From Vibrio sp. UBA2441 (GTDB lineage Bacteria > Pseudomonadota > Gammaproteobacteria > Enterobacterales > Vibrionaceae), in the NCBI GenBank assembly GCA_002342685.1, contig DDQN01000073.1:1-24307 (forward strand): DNA of 24,307 bases, in the 5' to 3' direction. Numbering within the stretch: the stretch's first letter is position 1; every line of letters begins with the position of its first letter. The position numbers and the translations under genes were made by a program. This document shows, piece after piece, positions 6,579 to 15,142 of the stretch. A model generated the notes under the pieces. The model was given only the letters and a program-made list of their open reading frames with translations. It was not told where the DNA came from and made no database searches.

Positions 6579-7955
6579 ATGTCTGCAGGATTAGTACAAG
6601 CCGCATACATTGTTGCTGCGGTGCTCTTTATCATGAGTCTGGCGGGACTGTCTAAGCAAGAATCTGCTCGTTTTGGCAACTATTACGGCATCGCTGGTAT
6701 GGCTATTGCCTTGATCGCGACGATCCTTTCTCCAGATTCATCTGGTGTTGCTTGGATCATCGTTGCAATGGTAATTGGTGGTGGTATCGGTATTCATTTC
6801 GCTAAAAAAGTAGAAATGACGGAAATGCCCGAGCTAGTTGCTATTTTACACAGCTTTGTAGGTCTGGCTGCTGTGTTGGTTGGTTATAACAGTTATATTG
6901 ATCATGGCGTTTTTGCTGACCAAGCTCTATTGAATATTCACTTAGTTGAAGTGTTCTTGGGTGTGTTCATTGGTGCAGTAACCTTTACCGGTTCAATCGT
7001 TGCGTTCTGCAAACTTAGAGGCTTGATTTCATCATCTCCTTTAAGTATTCCGCATAAGCATAAGTGGAATTTAGCCGCAGTCGTAATATCTGTATACCTA
7101 ATGATTCAATTTGTAAACGCTGAAGGTAGCATGTTTGCACTATTGATCATGACACTTATCGCATTTGTCTTTGGTTACCATTTAGTTGCTTCAATCGGTG
7201 GCGCAGATATGCCAGTGGTTGTTTCTATGCTTAACTCATACTCTGGTTGGGCAGCAGCGGCAGCTGGCTTTATGTTAGCGAACGATCTTTTGATTGTGAC
7301 TGGTGCGTTAGTTGGTTCATCTGGTGCAATTCTTTCTTACATTATGTGTAAAGCGATGAATCGTTCCTTTATCTCTGTAATTGCAGGTGGTTTTGGTCAG
7401 GAAGTTTCAGTAAGTTCTGACACTGAATATGGCGAACATCGTGAAATCAATGCAGAAGACGTTGCTGATATGCTGCGAAACTCAAAATCAGTCATCATTA
7501 CTCCTGGATATGGAATGGCAGTTGCGCAAGCGCAATATCCGGTGAATGAAATTACTGAAAAATTACGTTCACAAGGTATCGACGTGCGATTTGGTATCCA
7601 TCCTGTCGCGGGTAGGTTACCGGGTCACATGAACGTACTTTTGGCTGAAGCAAAGGTTCCATATGATATTGTTCTCGAAATGGATGAGATCAATGATGAC
7701 TTCACGAAGACAGATACGGTGTTAGTTATTGGTGCAAATGATACGGTTAACCCTGCTGCTCTGGATGACCCAAATAGCCCAATCGCTGGAATGCCTGTGT
7801 TAGAAGTTTGGAATGCAGAAAACGTGATCGTATTTAAGCGTTCAATGAATACTGGTTATGCTGGAGTGCAAAACCCACTATTCTTTAAAGACAATACACA
7901 AATGCTGTTTGGTGATGCTAAAGAAAGCGTAGAATCTATCTTTAAAGCACTTTAA
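6579..7955 (+). CDS. pntB: NAD(P) transhydrogenase subunit beta
   Basis: The product has 458 residues, close to the 462 of E. coli PntB. The first 260 residues are membrane helices of the proton channel; His91 is present in the ILHSFVGLAAV helix, exactly where the E. coli proton-relay histidine lies. The C-terminal domain III binds NADP(H): TPGYGMAVAQAQ, GIHPVAGRLPGHMNVLLAEA, IGANDTVNPAA (the family often has GADDTVNPAA) and KRSMNTGYAGVQNPLF are all intact. A very strong AAGGAG, 7 bases from ATG 6579, fixes the start, and the frame upstream of it overlaps pntA. A terminator follows 15 bases past the stop. Confidence 0.98.
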   Translation: MSAGLVQAAYIVAAVLFIMSLAGLSKQESARFGNYYGIAGMAIALIATILSPDSSGVAWIIVAMVIGGGIGIHFAKKVEMTEMPELVAILHSFVGLAAVLVGYNSYIDHGVFADQALLNIHLVEVFLGVFIGAVTFTGSIVAFCKLRGLISSSPLSIPHKHKWNLAAVVISVYLMIQFVNAEGSMFALLIMTLIAFVFGYHLVASIGGADMPVVVSMLNSYSGWAAAAAGFMLANDLLIVTGALVGSSGAILSYIMCKAMNRSFISVIAGGFGQEVSVSSDTEYGEHREINAEDVADMLRNSKSVIITPGYGMAVAQAQYPVNEITEKLRSQGIDVRFGIHPVAGRLPGHMNVLLAEAKVPYDIVLEMDEINDDFTKTDTVLVIGANDTVNPAALDDPNSPIAGMPVLEVWNAENVIVFKRSMNTGYAGVQNPLFFKDNTQMLFGDAKESVESIFKAL

Positions 7956-7970
7956 TCACTCATCATAAAT

Positions 7971-8007
7971 AAAAACCAGTCTTTTTATCGAAGGCTGGTT
8001 TTTTATT
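7971..8007 (+). terminator. Intrinsic terminator of pntAB
   Basis: A stem built from AACCAGTCTT and AAGGCTGGTT (two G-T pairs) with a short loop is followed by TTTTTTATTT. Confidence 0.9.
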
Positions 8008-8100
8008 TAACCCAACGCTGCTATCTTCTTGAGAAGTATATGATTTATAATTAGTTTGGGCTATATTGAACGATAACGACATATATATTGGCATAGCAAC

Positions 8101-9549
8101 TTGGTTCGATGCGGATTTTTAGTATTTATTTTACTCTTGATTGCGCCGCTAAAAGCGCAGGGAACTACGCTACCTGAAAGAATTGATAGCTTTGTTAATT
8201 CATTCGATTCCACTACAGAAGTTGAGGCTTATGACATTAGGAATCTTCAGACAGATTTTCCAGCCAAACTGCTCGCACCCGAATACATGTTACCCCAGAC
8301 TTCTCAATATCCATTAAAAGACATTCAGCAGCTTTATCACCTTTCAAAAGAATGTACGGGAAAACTTCCGTTAAGCCCACTTGTTACTGAACCACTCGTA
8401 TTTGTCAGAGCACTTTGCAGAGGCACTCCTTTACCTAAGAGATGGTTTGCTCGTACTGGTCTTATTCATCCGGGGGGTGGTACGTATGCCTATAGATATG
8501 CGAAACGATATCAAGATAAGTTTGATACTTTACAGTCGTACATGCACATAAAAGAACGACCTCTAGCAGCTGAACTCACCATATTAGGCAGATTGCAAAG
8601 AATGAAGTTTGACACCATGGCATCCTTGATTGCCGGTGACAAAATGTTTGTTGAATTGGACGAGCTTTGGCTCAGGAAAGGGGATAAATACCATATATAT
8701 AGTGCTGATGAATGGCAAAAAAATGCAATTGGTGCGGAACTTAATTACCAATTAGTAGACTCAGATACATACTGTTTTGTTAAGAGAGGTAATCTTTGCT
8801 GGTCTTTGGAAGACAAATCTGACCTCTTATTTAATGGTATGGTTGCGTTAATCATCATAAATATTGCTCTGGTTTTTGGCTGGACTGTTTATCGTTGGAA
8901 TACAAAGCGAAATGAACTAAAAAGTCGAATGTTGGTATTACAAATATTAACTCATGAATTACGCACGCCTATCGCTAGTTTATCACTGACGGTAGAGGGG
9001 TTTCGACGAGAATTCGAACGGTTGCCAGAGTCTGTTTATGATGAATTTAGGAGACTGTGTGAAGATACACGAAGATTACGCCAGCTGGCCGAGGCAAGTA
9101 AAGACTATCTCCAGTCGGGTAGTCAAACCTTGGCAACAGAATGGATTCCATCCGTCGAAGATTGGTTAAACTACAGATATGAAGAACTCAATAGCCCAAT
9201 ATCTATCAATATCAGCAAAGACGTCGCGGTAAAAGTTAATATTTATTGGCTAGGCACTTGTTTAGACAACCTGATCAATAATGCAATCAAGTACGGCGTT
9301 GAGCCCATAGAACTGAACGTTGAGATAACGGATAAACAAATTAAGTTTTTCGTCATTGACCAAGGGTGCTTATCCAAGAAGGATTGGCGTACAATAAGAA
9401 AACCTTTTGAGAGTAAAGCTGGACTTGGCCTTGGCTTAACAATTGTCGAATCAATGGTTGGAAGGATGGGGGGGACAATGACCCTGAAAGGCCCTCCAAC
9501 TACATTTATATTGGAGATACCCTGTGAAACAGACATTGCTACTCGTTGA
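8101..9549 (+). CDS. vxrA: Sensor histidine kinase with DUF3404 periplasmic domain
   Basis: This is the sensor of the Vxr (also called Wig) two-component system, which in V. cholerae responds to cell-wall stress and controls wall synthesis, type VI secretion and biofilm. Residues 1-20 are a signal-like hydrophobic stretch; about 22-243 is a periplasmic DUF3404 domain with four cysteines (85, 106, 225, 233) that could form two disulfides. A membrane helix spans 245-266. The H-box has His285 in ILTHELRTP, the N-box is CLDNLINNAIKYG with Asn390/394, and the G boxes are VIDQGC and GLGLGLTIVESM. No ATG or GTG opens the frame; it begins at TTG 8101 with no clear ribosome binding site, while an out-of-frame ATG at 8109 reads MRIFSIYF. 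A frameshift or rare start is possible. It overlaps vxrB by 26 bases. Confidence 0.9.
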   Translation: MVRCGFLVFILLLIAPLKAQGTTLPERIDSFVNSFDSTTEVEAYDIRNLQTDFPAKLLAPEYMLPQTSQYPLKDIQQLYHLSKECTGKLPLSPLVTEPLVFVRALCRGTPLPKRWFARTGLIHPGGGTYAYRYAKRYQDKFDTLQSYMHIKERPLAAELTILGRLQRMKFDTMASLIAGDKMFVELDELWLRKGDKYHIYSADEWQKNAIGAELNYQLVDSDTYCFVKRGNLCWSLEDKSDLLFNGMVALIIINIALVFGWTVYRWNTKRNELKSRMLVLQILTHELRTPIASLSLTVEGFRREFERLPESVYDEFRRLCEDTRRLRQLAEASKDYLQSGSQTLATEWIPSVEDWLNYRYEELNSPISINISKDVAVKVNIYWLGTCLDNLINNAIKYGVEPIELNVEITDKQIKFFVIDQGCLSKKDWRTIRKPFESKAGLGLGLTIVESMVGRMGGTMTLKGPPTTFILEIPCETDIATR

Positions 9550-10180
9550 AGATGATAAAAATTTAGCTGATGGGTTACTCGTTAGTTTGGAGCAAGCGGG
9601 TTACGAATGTTTTCACGCAGAAACTTTGGCCGAAGTAGACTCCCTATGGGAAAAGGCCGATTTAGTTATTTTAGATCGCCAACTTCCAGATGGAGACTCG
9701 GTGGATCGTTTGCCTGTTTGGAGGCAGATAAAATCGATTCCTGTAATACTATTAACTGCCCTTGTAACAATCAAGGATAAAGTATCGGGGTTAGATGCGG
9801 GCGCTAATGATTACCTGACGAAGCCTTTTGCCGAAGCAGAACTATTTGCCCGAATTCGTGCCCAGCTAAGGAATCCAGAAAGTGATGATGATGGAAATAA
9901 AGTCACTACCAGTAACTTGGTGATCGACAAATCTACCCGAGACGTCTTCTTTAATGAAGAGTCGATAACACTTACGCGCACTGAGTTTGATTTGTTGTTA
10001 TTTTTGGCCAGTAATTTGGGACGAGTGTTCACACGTGATGAATTACTTGACCACGTGTGGGGCTATAATCACTTTCCAACGACACGAACAGTGGATACGC
10101 ATGTGTTGCAACTTAGACAAAAAATACCCGGTGTAGAAATAGAAACGCTGCGCGGTGTTGGCTACAAAATGAAAGCTTAA
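9524..10180 (+). CDS. vxrB: OmpR/PhoB-type response regulator
   Basis: The product has 218 residues. The receiver domain (1 to about 118) has the acidic pair Glu9/Asp10/Asp11, the phosphate acceptor Asp51 in LVILDRQLPDG, Thr in LLTALV, and the conserved lysine in DYLTKPF. A winged-helix DNA-binding domain (about 128-218) carries LTRTEFDLLLFLASNLGRVF, RDELLDHVWG, TRTVDTHVLQLRQKI and the closing wing LRGVGYKMKA. It starts at GTG 9524 with GGAG about 8 bases upstream, inside the end of vxrA, so translation is coupled. Its stop overlaps the next ATG by one base. It is the output partner of VxrA. Confidence 0.96.
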   Translation: MKQTLLLVEDDKNLADGLLVSLEQAGYECFHAETLAEVDSLWEKADLVILDRQLPDGDSVDRLPVWRQIKSIPVILLTALVTIKDKVSGLDAGANDYLTKPFAEAELFARIRAQLRNPESDDDGNKVTTSNLVIDKSTRDVFFNEESITLTRTEFDLLLFLASNLGRVFTRDELLDHVWGYNHFPTTRTVDTHVLQLRQKIPGVEIETLRGVGYKMKA

Positions 10181-11043
10181 TGTTAAAACTCTTATTATAT
10201 AGTTGTCTACTTCTAACCTGTTTCGGAACTTCCTATGCCGAAACATGGTTCGAAGATAGTACTCCGCTTAGCCAGGCTCACCAGAAATTACTCGATAATA
10301 AACTGAAGGAGAGCTTTTCTGCCATAGTCCAAGTATGGCAATCAAACTCTGACGAATATGTAGCATCACATCTAAATCAATTGCTGTTAAAATCGCTAGA
10401 ATCAGATTGCGGAAAAAGTTTATCCCAAGAGCCTTTAGCTCCTTGGATAAAAAGCATTGTCGTCAGAAGACAGTCTTTGCAAAGCCCAGGAAGGAGAACA
10501 TCCAAACTAATCGTTGAGGCAACAACAAGTCTAGATTTAGACTCTCTAAGCGTTAGTCGTTGGCCGGACAACGAAATTGCCACTGAATTTGCATTCGAAA
10601 ACATATCGAGTACCAGTAATAAAACATATCAAACCCGCTACGATTTAGGACAAAGATTACCAAGTGGGCTGTACCGTCTAGAAGCAAAGACTAAAAGTGG
10701 GCAACTTTGGGAGACCTGGGTTGTTATGGGAGAGTCTTCAGTAAAACAAGTGGTTAGGTGGGACTCGAAGGATACTTGGGCCGTGGATAAATTTGGCTTG
10801 TTGAATCCTTATTGCTCACTACCTGTATTGTCGGTCTCTCTGTATGATTATATAGAAAACGAATACGTTCGAGTATGGAATCGAGAGTATGAATCTGATT
10901 ATCCTAATACAATACCCTTAGATAAATTAACACCAAATAGATATGTTTTAGCTGTGTCAATTACGCATCAGCGCTGGCAAGGTGCAATATCGATAGAAGA
11001 TCAACAGGTTATAAGTAAAACCTATGATATAACTGAAGATTAA
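10180..11043 (+). CDS. vxrC: Exported DUF2861-like protein of the vxr operon
   Basis: The product has 287 residues. Residues 1-20 form a clear signal peptide (hydrophobic LLLYSCLLLTCFGTSYA, cleavage after TSYA), so the mature protein is periplasmic. No catalytic motif is visible; the middle (about 95-190) looks beta-rich. Two cysteines in the mature part (SDCGKS and NPYCSL) might pair. Its place, sharing TAATG with the vxrB stop, and its size agree with VxrC of V. cholerae, and I believe with the DUF2861 family, though the family name is from memory. Its role in the Vxr response is not known from the sequence; a periplasmic partner of VxrA is possible. Confidence 0.8.
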   Translation: MLKLLLYSCLLLTCFGTSYAETWFEDSTPLSQAHQKLLDNKLKESFSAIVQVWQSNSDEYVASHLNQLLLKSLESDCGKSLSQEPLAPWIKSIVVRRQSLQSPGRRTSKLIVEATTSLDLDSLSVSRWPDNEIATEFAFENISSTSNKTYQTRYDLGQRLPSGLYRLEAKTKSGQLWETWVVMGESSVKQVVRWDSKDTWAVDKFGLLNPYCSLPVLSVSLYDYIENEYVRVWNREYESDYPNTIPLDKLTPNRYVLAVSITHQRWQGAISIEDQQVISKTYDITED

Positions 11044-11106
11044 TCTATAAAGTTTATGTCATAATTGTCGATACAGGATTAATGGATGACCTTTAGGCAA
11101 TGAAAT

Positions 11107-12315
11107 ATGAATAAACTTCGTTTATCGATAGCGGCAGCACTAACGCTAACCTCTTCTTTTGCAACAGCAGCGAGCTATGCTGTGGATGCCCGTGGAGAAG
11201 CCATGGGTGGAGTCGGTGTTGTTGCAGCGACTTATCTCACGTCTCCTTTTTATAATCCAGCTCTCGCTGCAATATACAGAAGAAATGACGATGCAGGCAT
11301 GTTACTGCCTGCTATTGGGTTGCTGTATAACGATGAAGATCAGCTCGTTGACAATATAGAAAGCTTGTCGGATGCTTTAGGTAGTTTGGACCTGAATAAC
11401 CCAGCAAGCATTACACCGGAAACTGTAACGACTGTTGATGATTTATTAAATGACATGAAAGGTGATAAGGCGAAGGTTGAACTCGGTTTAGCCGCTGCAT
11501 TCGGAATTCCAAATCCTTTTCTTTCTATGACTGCTTTTGGTAAAGCTTACACAGAATCATTTATTGCGCCAGATATTTATACAGATAGTACAGCTACTGT
11601 GGGTGACCCCATTTTAGATAACGCGGAACTAAGTGCGGTAAATGTAGTATCTATTGGTGTACTTGAAGCCGGGCTAACGCTTGCGAAATACCAGACATTA
11701 TTTGGTCAACATATGTCATTTGGTATTTCACCGAAAATTCAGCGTATTAATACCTATGTTTATACCGCATCAATGCAAAGTTATGACATAACAGAAATGC
11801 TAGAAAACAGTAAGTCTGAAAGTACATTTAACATTGATATTGGTGCGTTGTGGTTTTATGGGCCATTTAGAGTTGGGTTTAGCGGTACTAACCTAATTTC
11901 GAGAGATGTTGAAACCGAGCAGATCTCAACCACCTTAACAAGTAGCCTGGGTAATACACGTCCGGCTATCGTTACTAACTATACTTATCAACTCAGGCCT
12001 CAATACACAATAGGCGCAGGGTTTGTTGCAGACTACTTCTCGTTTAGCTTAGATTACGACATAAATGAAGATGAGAAGTTTGATCAATTTGCTGATAATA
12101 CTCAATGGGCTAGGGTAGGTATGGAGGTTGATATCATGCGTCAACTTCAGCTAAGAGCAGGCTACAAAAAGAACATGGCTTACGATGATAGTGAAGGTAC
12201 GGTAACGGGCGGTGTAGGCATATCACCATTGGGTTTATTTGAACTGGATCTTGCTGTTAGTTACACTAATGCAGACGCAATGGGAGGATACATCAACTTC
12301 CTTGCTACTTATTAA
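11107..12315 (+). CDS. vxrD: Exported outer-membrane barrel-like (TraF-like) protein
   Basis: The product has 402 residues. Residues 1-21 are a signal peptide ending in FATAA. The mature start, YAVDARGEAMGGVGVVAATYLTSPFYNPALAA, is the pattern of the plasmid-transfer TraF-like and FadL-like outer-membrane families, where the GG-x-G-x-A motif plugs or opens the barrel. The rest has alternating polar and hydrophobic strands, and the last residues (GGYINFLATY) end in an aromatic residue, as barrel proteins do for assembly. It matches VxrD in position. A 5-codon frame ATG AAA TAT GAA TAA overlaps its start but probably means nothing. A terminator follows directly and runs into the next gene. Confidence 0.82.
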   Translation: MNKLRLSIAAALTLTSSFATAASYAVDARGEAMGGVGVVAATYLTSPFYNPALAAIYRRNDDAGMLLPAIGLLYNDEDQLVDNIESLSDALGSLDLNNPASITPETVTTVDDLLNDMKGDKAKVELGLAAAFGIPNPFLSMTAFGKAYTESFIAPDIYTDSTATVGDPILDNAELSAVNVVSIGVLEAGLTLAKYQTLFGQHMSFGISPKIQRINTYVYTASMQSYDITEMLENSKSESTFNIDIGALWFYGPFRVGFSGTNLISRDVETEQISTTLTSSLGNTRPAIVTNYTYQLRPQYTIGAGFVADYFSFSLDYDINEDEKFDQFADNTQWARVGMEVDIMRQLQLRAGYKKNMAYDDSEGTVTGGVGISPLGLFELDLAVSYTNADAMGGYINFLATY

Positions 12316-12331
12316 TAAACAATTTATAGTC

Positions 12332-12360
12332 AGCCCCTCAATTTTTAGAGGGGCTTTTTT
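12332..12360 (+). terminator. Intrinsic terminator whose 3' arm is the vxrE ribosome site
   Basis: A perfect 8-bp GC-rich stem, AGCCCCTC and GAGGGGCT (12332-12339 and 12348-12355), with an 8-base loop is followed by six T that end right at the vxrE ATG. The 3' arm GAGGGG is also the Shine-Dalgarno sequence of vxrE, at an ideal 7-base distance. Confidence 0.92.
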
Positions 12361-12507
12361 ATGTTTGACGATTTACAACTTACACACAAAGAACAGCAAG
12401 ATGCAGTAGAGAAAATTCAAGAATTAATGAAGCAGGGGACAAGCACCGCTGAAGCCATTAAGATCGTAGCCGAACAAATCCGTAGAGAAAAAGCACAGCA
12501 ATCTTAA
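12361..12507 (+). CDS. vxrE: UPF0181 (YoaH-like) small protein
   Basis: The product has 48 residues: MFDDLQLTHKEQQDAVEKIQ, then ELMKQGTSTAEAIKIVAEQIR and a short basic tail. The pattern LTHxEQQxAVExIQELMxxGxSxxxAIxxVAExIR is the UPF0181 family of E. coli YoaH. The family is helical and cytoplasmic and its function is unknown; members are usually somewhat longer with an acidic tail, missing here. In V. cholerae the same kind of protein closes the vxr operon as VxrE. Its ribosome binding site is buried in the stem of a terminator, so it can only be made when transcription reads through and the hairpin opens. Confidence 0.9.
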   Translation: MFDDLQLTHKEQQDAVEKIQELMKQGTSTAEAIKIVAEQIRREKAQQS

Positions 12508-13189
12508 CAGCCATGAAAAGAACAGGGCATTTCAAACCAATCTTAGTGCACTATAACTAGATATTTAATCCAAATAAATCATACACTCCAATACCTATTA
12601 ACCAACCCCAGCCTGAGCTGTATACGAAATTATGCAGTTCAACTTATTGTGTCAAAATTATTTTCTTATTAATATCAATAGGATATGTTCGCGCGGGTTA
12701 AAGCAAGTACTCTCTCCCTTATTACTTAATAAACTTCAATTAACGTTTCTTTGTAATTAAATTACATGTAATTAAAGGACACATAAGTGAGCAGAGGATT
12801 GTTCTGTTCGAGTTATTCGCTATAAGTTAGCTAGTGCTTGCTATTCTCTGCAGGAATACCACTGGCGTTCGAAGGAATTGAGTAGGTTGAAAAGTTTAAG
12901 ATCGAGGTTATGAGCTAGCGAGACTAGCGCTCAGACTTTAGATAAGACATAACGCTGGCAATTACCGTTAACTGTAAGTGAAGTTATAATCGTAGGAGTA
13001 ACAATCTGGTCGCGTGTTACGGCGTAACATCCAGAAAGAATAGACCTAACGTGATGTATGTTCTATACGTATTCACCACGCATAATTGAAAAGTCGTTCT
13101 TTAAATGGATGTTGCTATGAGGTTATATATACGTTATCAATTCTAGGTAAATGACCGGACATTAATAGTTTGTGGTGTTGAGAAAGATT
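12508..13189. other. Long intergenic region rich in inverted repeats
   Basis: No credible gene is seen in these 682 bases; the longest start-to-stop runs are about 14 codons. It contains a perfect 14-bp palindrome AATTACATGTAATT (12760-12773), a hairpin GCTAG-5-CTAGC around 12913-12927, and a two-part hairpin at 13005-13035 (outer TCTGG/CCAGA, inner TGTTAC-GGC-GTAACA). The kinase promoter must lie near the right end. A structured RNA, operator cluster or decayed gene are all possible. No T-run follows the hairpins, so they are not simple terminators. Confidence 0.5.
13005..13035. repeat. Two-part hairpin in the leader region of the kinase gene
   Basis: Outer arms TCTGG and CCAGA enclose inner arms TGTTAC and GTAACA around a 3-base GGC loop. 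It lies about 155 bases upstream of the kinase start and could fold in RNA or bind a protein as DNA. Confidence 0.4.
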
Positions 13190-15142
13190 ATGGCCATCGT
13201 AGTAAACAATAAACGTCTATCAGCGAATAAAAAAAATGTTAAACCATATAATAAAGCATTGTTTAAATGGAAAGGTATTGGGCTTCGTCTTGTCTTAGCT
13301 CTTACCATGCTATCTATGACCACTCTGTTTTTATCTGTAGTCTCTTCGTTTACATTCGACGATCTAAACAGACGATTGGTTGTTCTCAAGGAAATAGATA
13401 TTACAGCATTAGACAAGGCAGCCCGTCTTAACGATATGGTGAGAGTGATCATTACCGCATCATCACAGCTAAACGATGTCGAGTCAGATAGAGAACGAAT
13501 TCATTTGATGGAACAAGTTGATCAGGCAATTATGTCAATGAACGCTATCATGGTTGAGTCTCCCGAATATCATGCTTACTTTAAAGACCTGATTGCTCAG
13601 GTCAGTAACAGCTTGAGCTTGCTGTACCAAAGCGGTGTTGAATTTCAGCAGTTGAATAATGAACTAAGAAATTTACTAGAAGGATTCTATCCATTATTAG
13701 AGCAATCGAGTCAGTCACTTGATCAACTTCCTTCCACTGCGCAGGACAATATTCAATATGCACAATTTAAATCGTTGCTTTATTATCAGCTTGGACTTAT
13801 AGAGAAGCTTTATAACGATTCCAGTTTTAACGAACTTGATTACACTATTTATCGATTGGAACAAGTAGGAGAAGAGTGGTGGACTCTGTGGAATCACGGG
13901 AATATCCAAAGCCAATACCCTCAACTCAACAAGCAGCTTTCGGTCATTCATAACTTAGCATCCCGCACTAGCAGTTTGTATGAATTAAAAAACCAAGCTT
14001 TAAATCATAGCTATCAAGAACAATACTTTTTACAGATTAGTCGCGAATACCTTAAGCAACTTACCGTTCAAATTGAAAGCAATACCAGTAATGCAAACCG
14101 TAATATAGATAAATCTATCGGATTAGCTCAACAGTCACTTGTTGATAATCAACGATTGTCTATGTTTCTTTCATTATTTAGCGTTGCAGCAGCAGCTGGG
14201 ATATCATGGTTCTATGTTCGCAAAAACATACTAGAGCGTTTGCTGCAGCTGAAAGACAATATGTTTGCTATTTCAACCGGGCATCTAGATACCGAAGTTG
14301 CTATACGAGGCAATGATGAAGTTACGCAAATGGCCAAGTATCTAAAAGTATTCCAAACCACTGCTAAGGTCGTAAAGCAGACCAACCGAAAGTTAGAGGC
14401 TGAGGTTGAAGAACGTACACTTGCTGAGAATCAGCTACGCATTACTCAAAATGAGTTAGTTCAAGCCGGGAAACTCGCAGCCTTAGGTCAGTTAAGCGTG
14501 GGCATTACCCATGAAATTAATCAACCCTTGACTGCAATAAACAGCCATGTCCGTAGCGCCCAACGTTGGCTTGAACAGGATAGACATGATAAAGCGTTAA
14601 TCAATTTACATAAAATAGAGTTCCTCCTCGAAAAGGTAGCAGCAATTACCCGCCACCTAAAAGCATTCTCTAGAAAAAGTGATGGGAAAATTCAGGACGT
14701 GGTGCTGGATAACGTGATTCAAGATGCCATCGATTTGTTCGAAAATCGGAGGGCTAAAGTAGATATTTTCTACTCTAACCAGTCATCGCAAAAAGTTAGA
14801 GCTAACCCAATCCGACTAGAACAAATTTTGGTAAACCTTATTAGCAATGCTTTAGATGCCGTTGAAAACAAAGCATCACCCAGAATTTCTATCCAAGTAA
14901 TCGATTTAGAAAAAGATGTTCAGATCATTGTTAAAGATAATGGGACAGGCATTCCAGAGGACGATCTTCCACACATATTTGACCCTTTCTATACAAAAAA
15001 AGCATCCGGCAAAGGCTTAGGGCTCGGTTTATCCATTGCTTATAACATTATTAAAGATTTCGGCGGCTCCATACACGCTGAATCTATTCAACACCAGGGA
15101 ACTGAATTTATTGTTTCTCTGCAGCAAGGCACACAATCATGA
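13190..15142 (+). CDS. Membrane histidine kinase, DctB-like core, helical sensor
   Basis: The product has 650 residues. Membrane helices lie at about 30-52 and 323-343. The roughly 270 residues between them are mostly helical and would form an extended periplasmic bundle, as in TorS or chemoreceptors, not the PAS/Cache folds of DctB. A HAMP domain follows (about 344-396), then a short coiled coil, the H-box with His441 in GQLSVGITHEINQPLTAI, the N-box QILVNLISNALDAVE and G boxes DNGTGIP and GKGLGLGLSIAY. The HEINQPL form is that of DctB-type kinases paired with sigma-54 activators. ATG 13190 has GAGAAAG upstream and is preferred over GTG 13172. It overlaps the regulator gene by four bases (ATGA). 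From its neighbours it likely senses a substrate of the Phn-type importer, directly or through the binding protein. Confidence 0.9.
   Translation: MAIVVNNKRLSANKKNVKPYNKALFKWKGIGLRLVLALTMLSMTTLFLSVVSSFTFDDLNRRLVVLKEIDITALDKAARLNDMVRVIITASSQLNDVESDRERIHLMEQVDQAIMSMNAIMVESPEYHAYFKDLIAQVSNSLSLLYQSGVEFQQLNNELRNLLEGFYPLLEQSSQSLDQLPSTAQDNIQYAQFKSLLYYQLGLIEKLYNDSSFNELDYTIYRLEQVGEEWWTLWNHGNIQSQYPQLNKQLSVIHNLASRTSSLYELKNQALNHSYQEQYFLQISREYLKQLTVQIESNTSNANRNIDKSIGLAQQSLVDNQRLSMFLSLFSVAAAAGISWFYVRKNILERLLQLKDNMFAISTGHLDTEVAIRGNDEVTQMAKYLKVFQTTAKVVKQTNRKLEAEVEERTLAENQLRITQNELVQAGKLAALGQLSVGITHEINQPLTAINSHVRSAQRWLEQDRHDKALINLHKIEFLLEKVAAITRHLKAFSRKSDGKIQDVVLDNVIQDAIDLFENRRAKVDIFYSNQSSQKVRANPIRLEQILVNLISNALDAVENKASPRISIQVIDLEKDVQIIVKDNGTGIPEDDLPHIFDPFYTKKASGKGLGLGLSIAYNIIKDFGGSIHAESIQHQGTEFIVSLQQGTQS

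Noticed and set aside
6567..6581. The pntB leader AAGGAGATATACAT is the same as the well-known phage T7 gene 10 leader
   Set aside because: It is a strong natural ribosome site; the match is short, the flanks differ, and the context is fully bacterial, so vector origin is not indicated.
11100..11114. Five-codon frame ATG AAA TAT GAA TAA overlapping the vxrD start
   Set aside because: The AGG upstream is spaced for the vxrD ATG and too close to the first ATG, so a leader peptide is not supported.
12685..12729. Fourteen-codon frame in the gap before the kinase gene
   Set aside because: The purine stretch is only two bases from the ATG, and the length and codons fit chance in AT-rich DNA.
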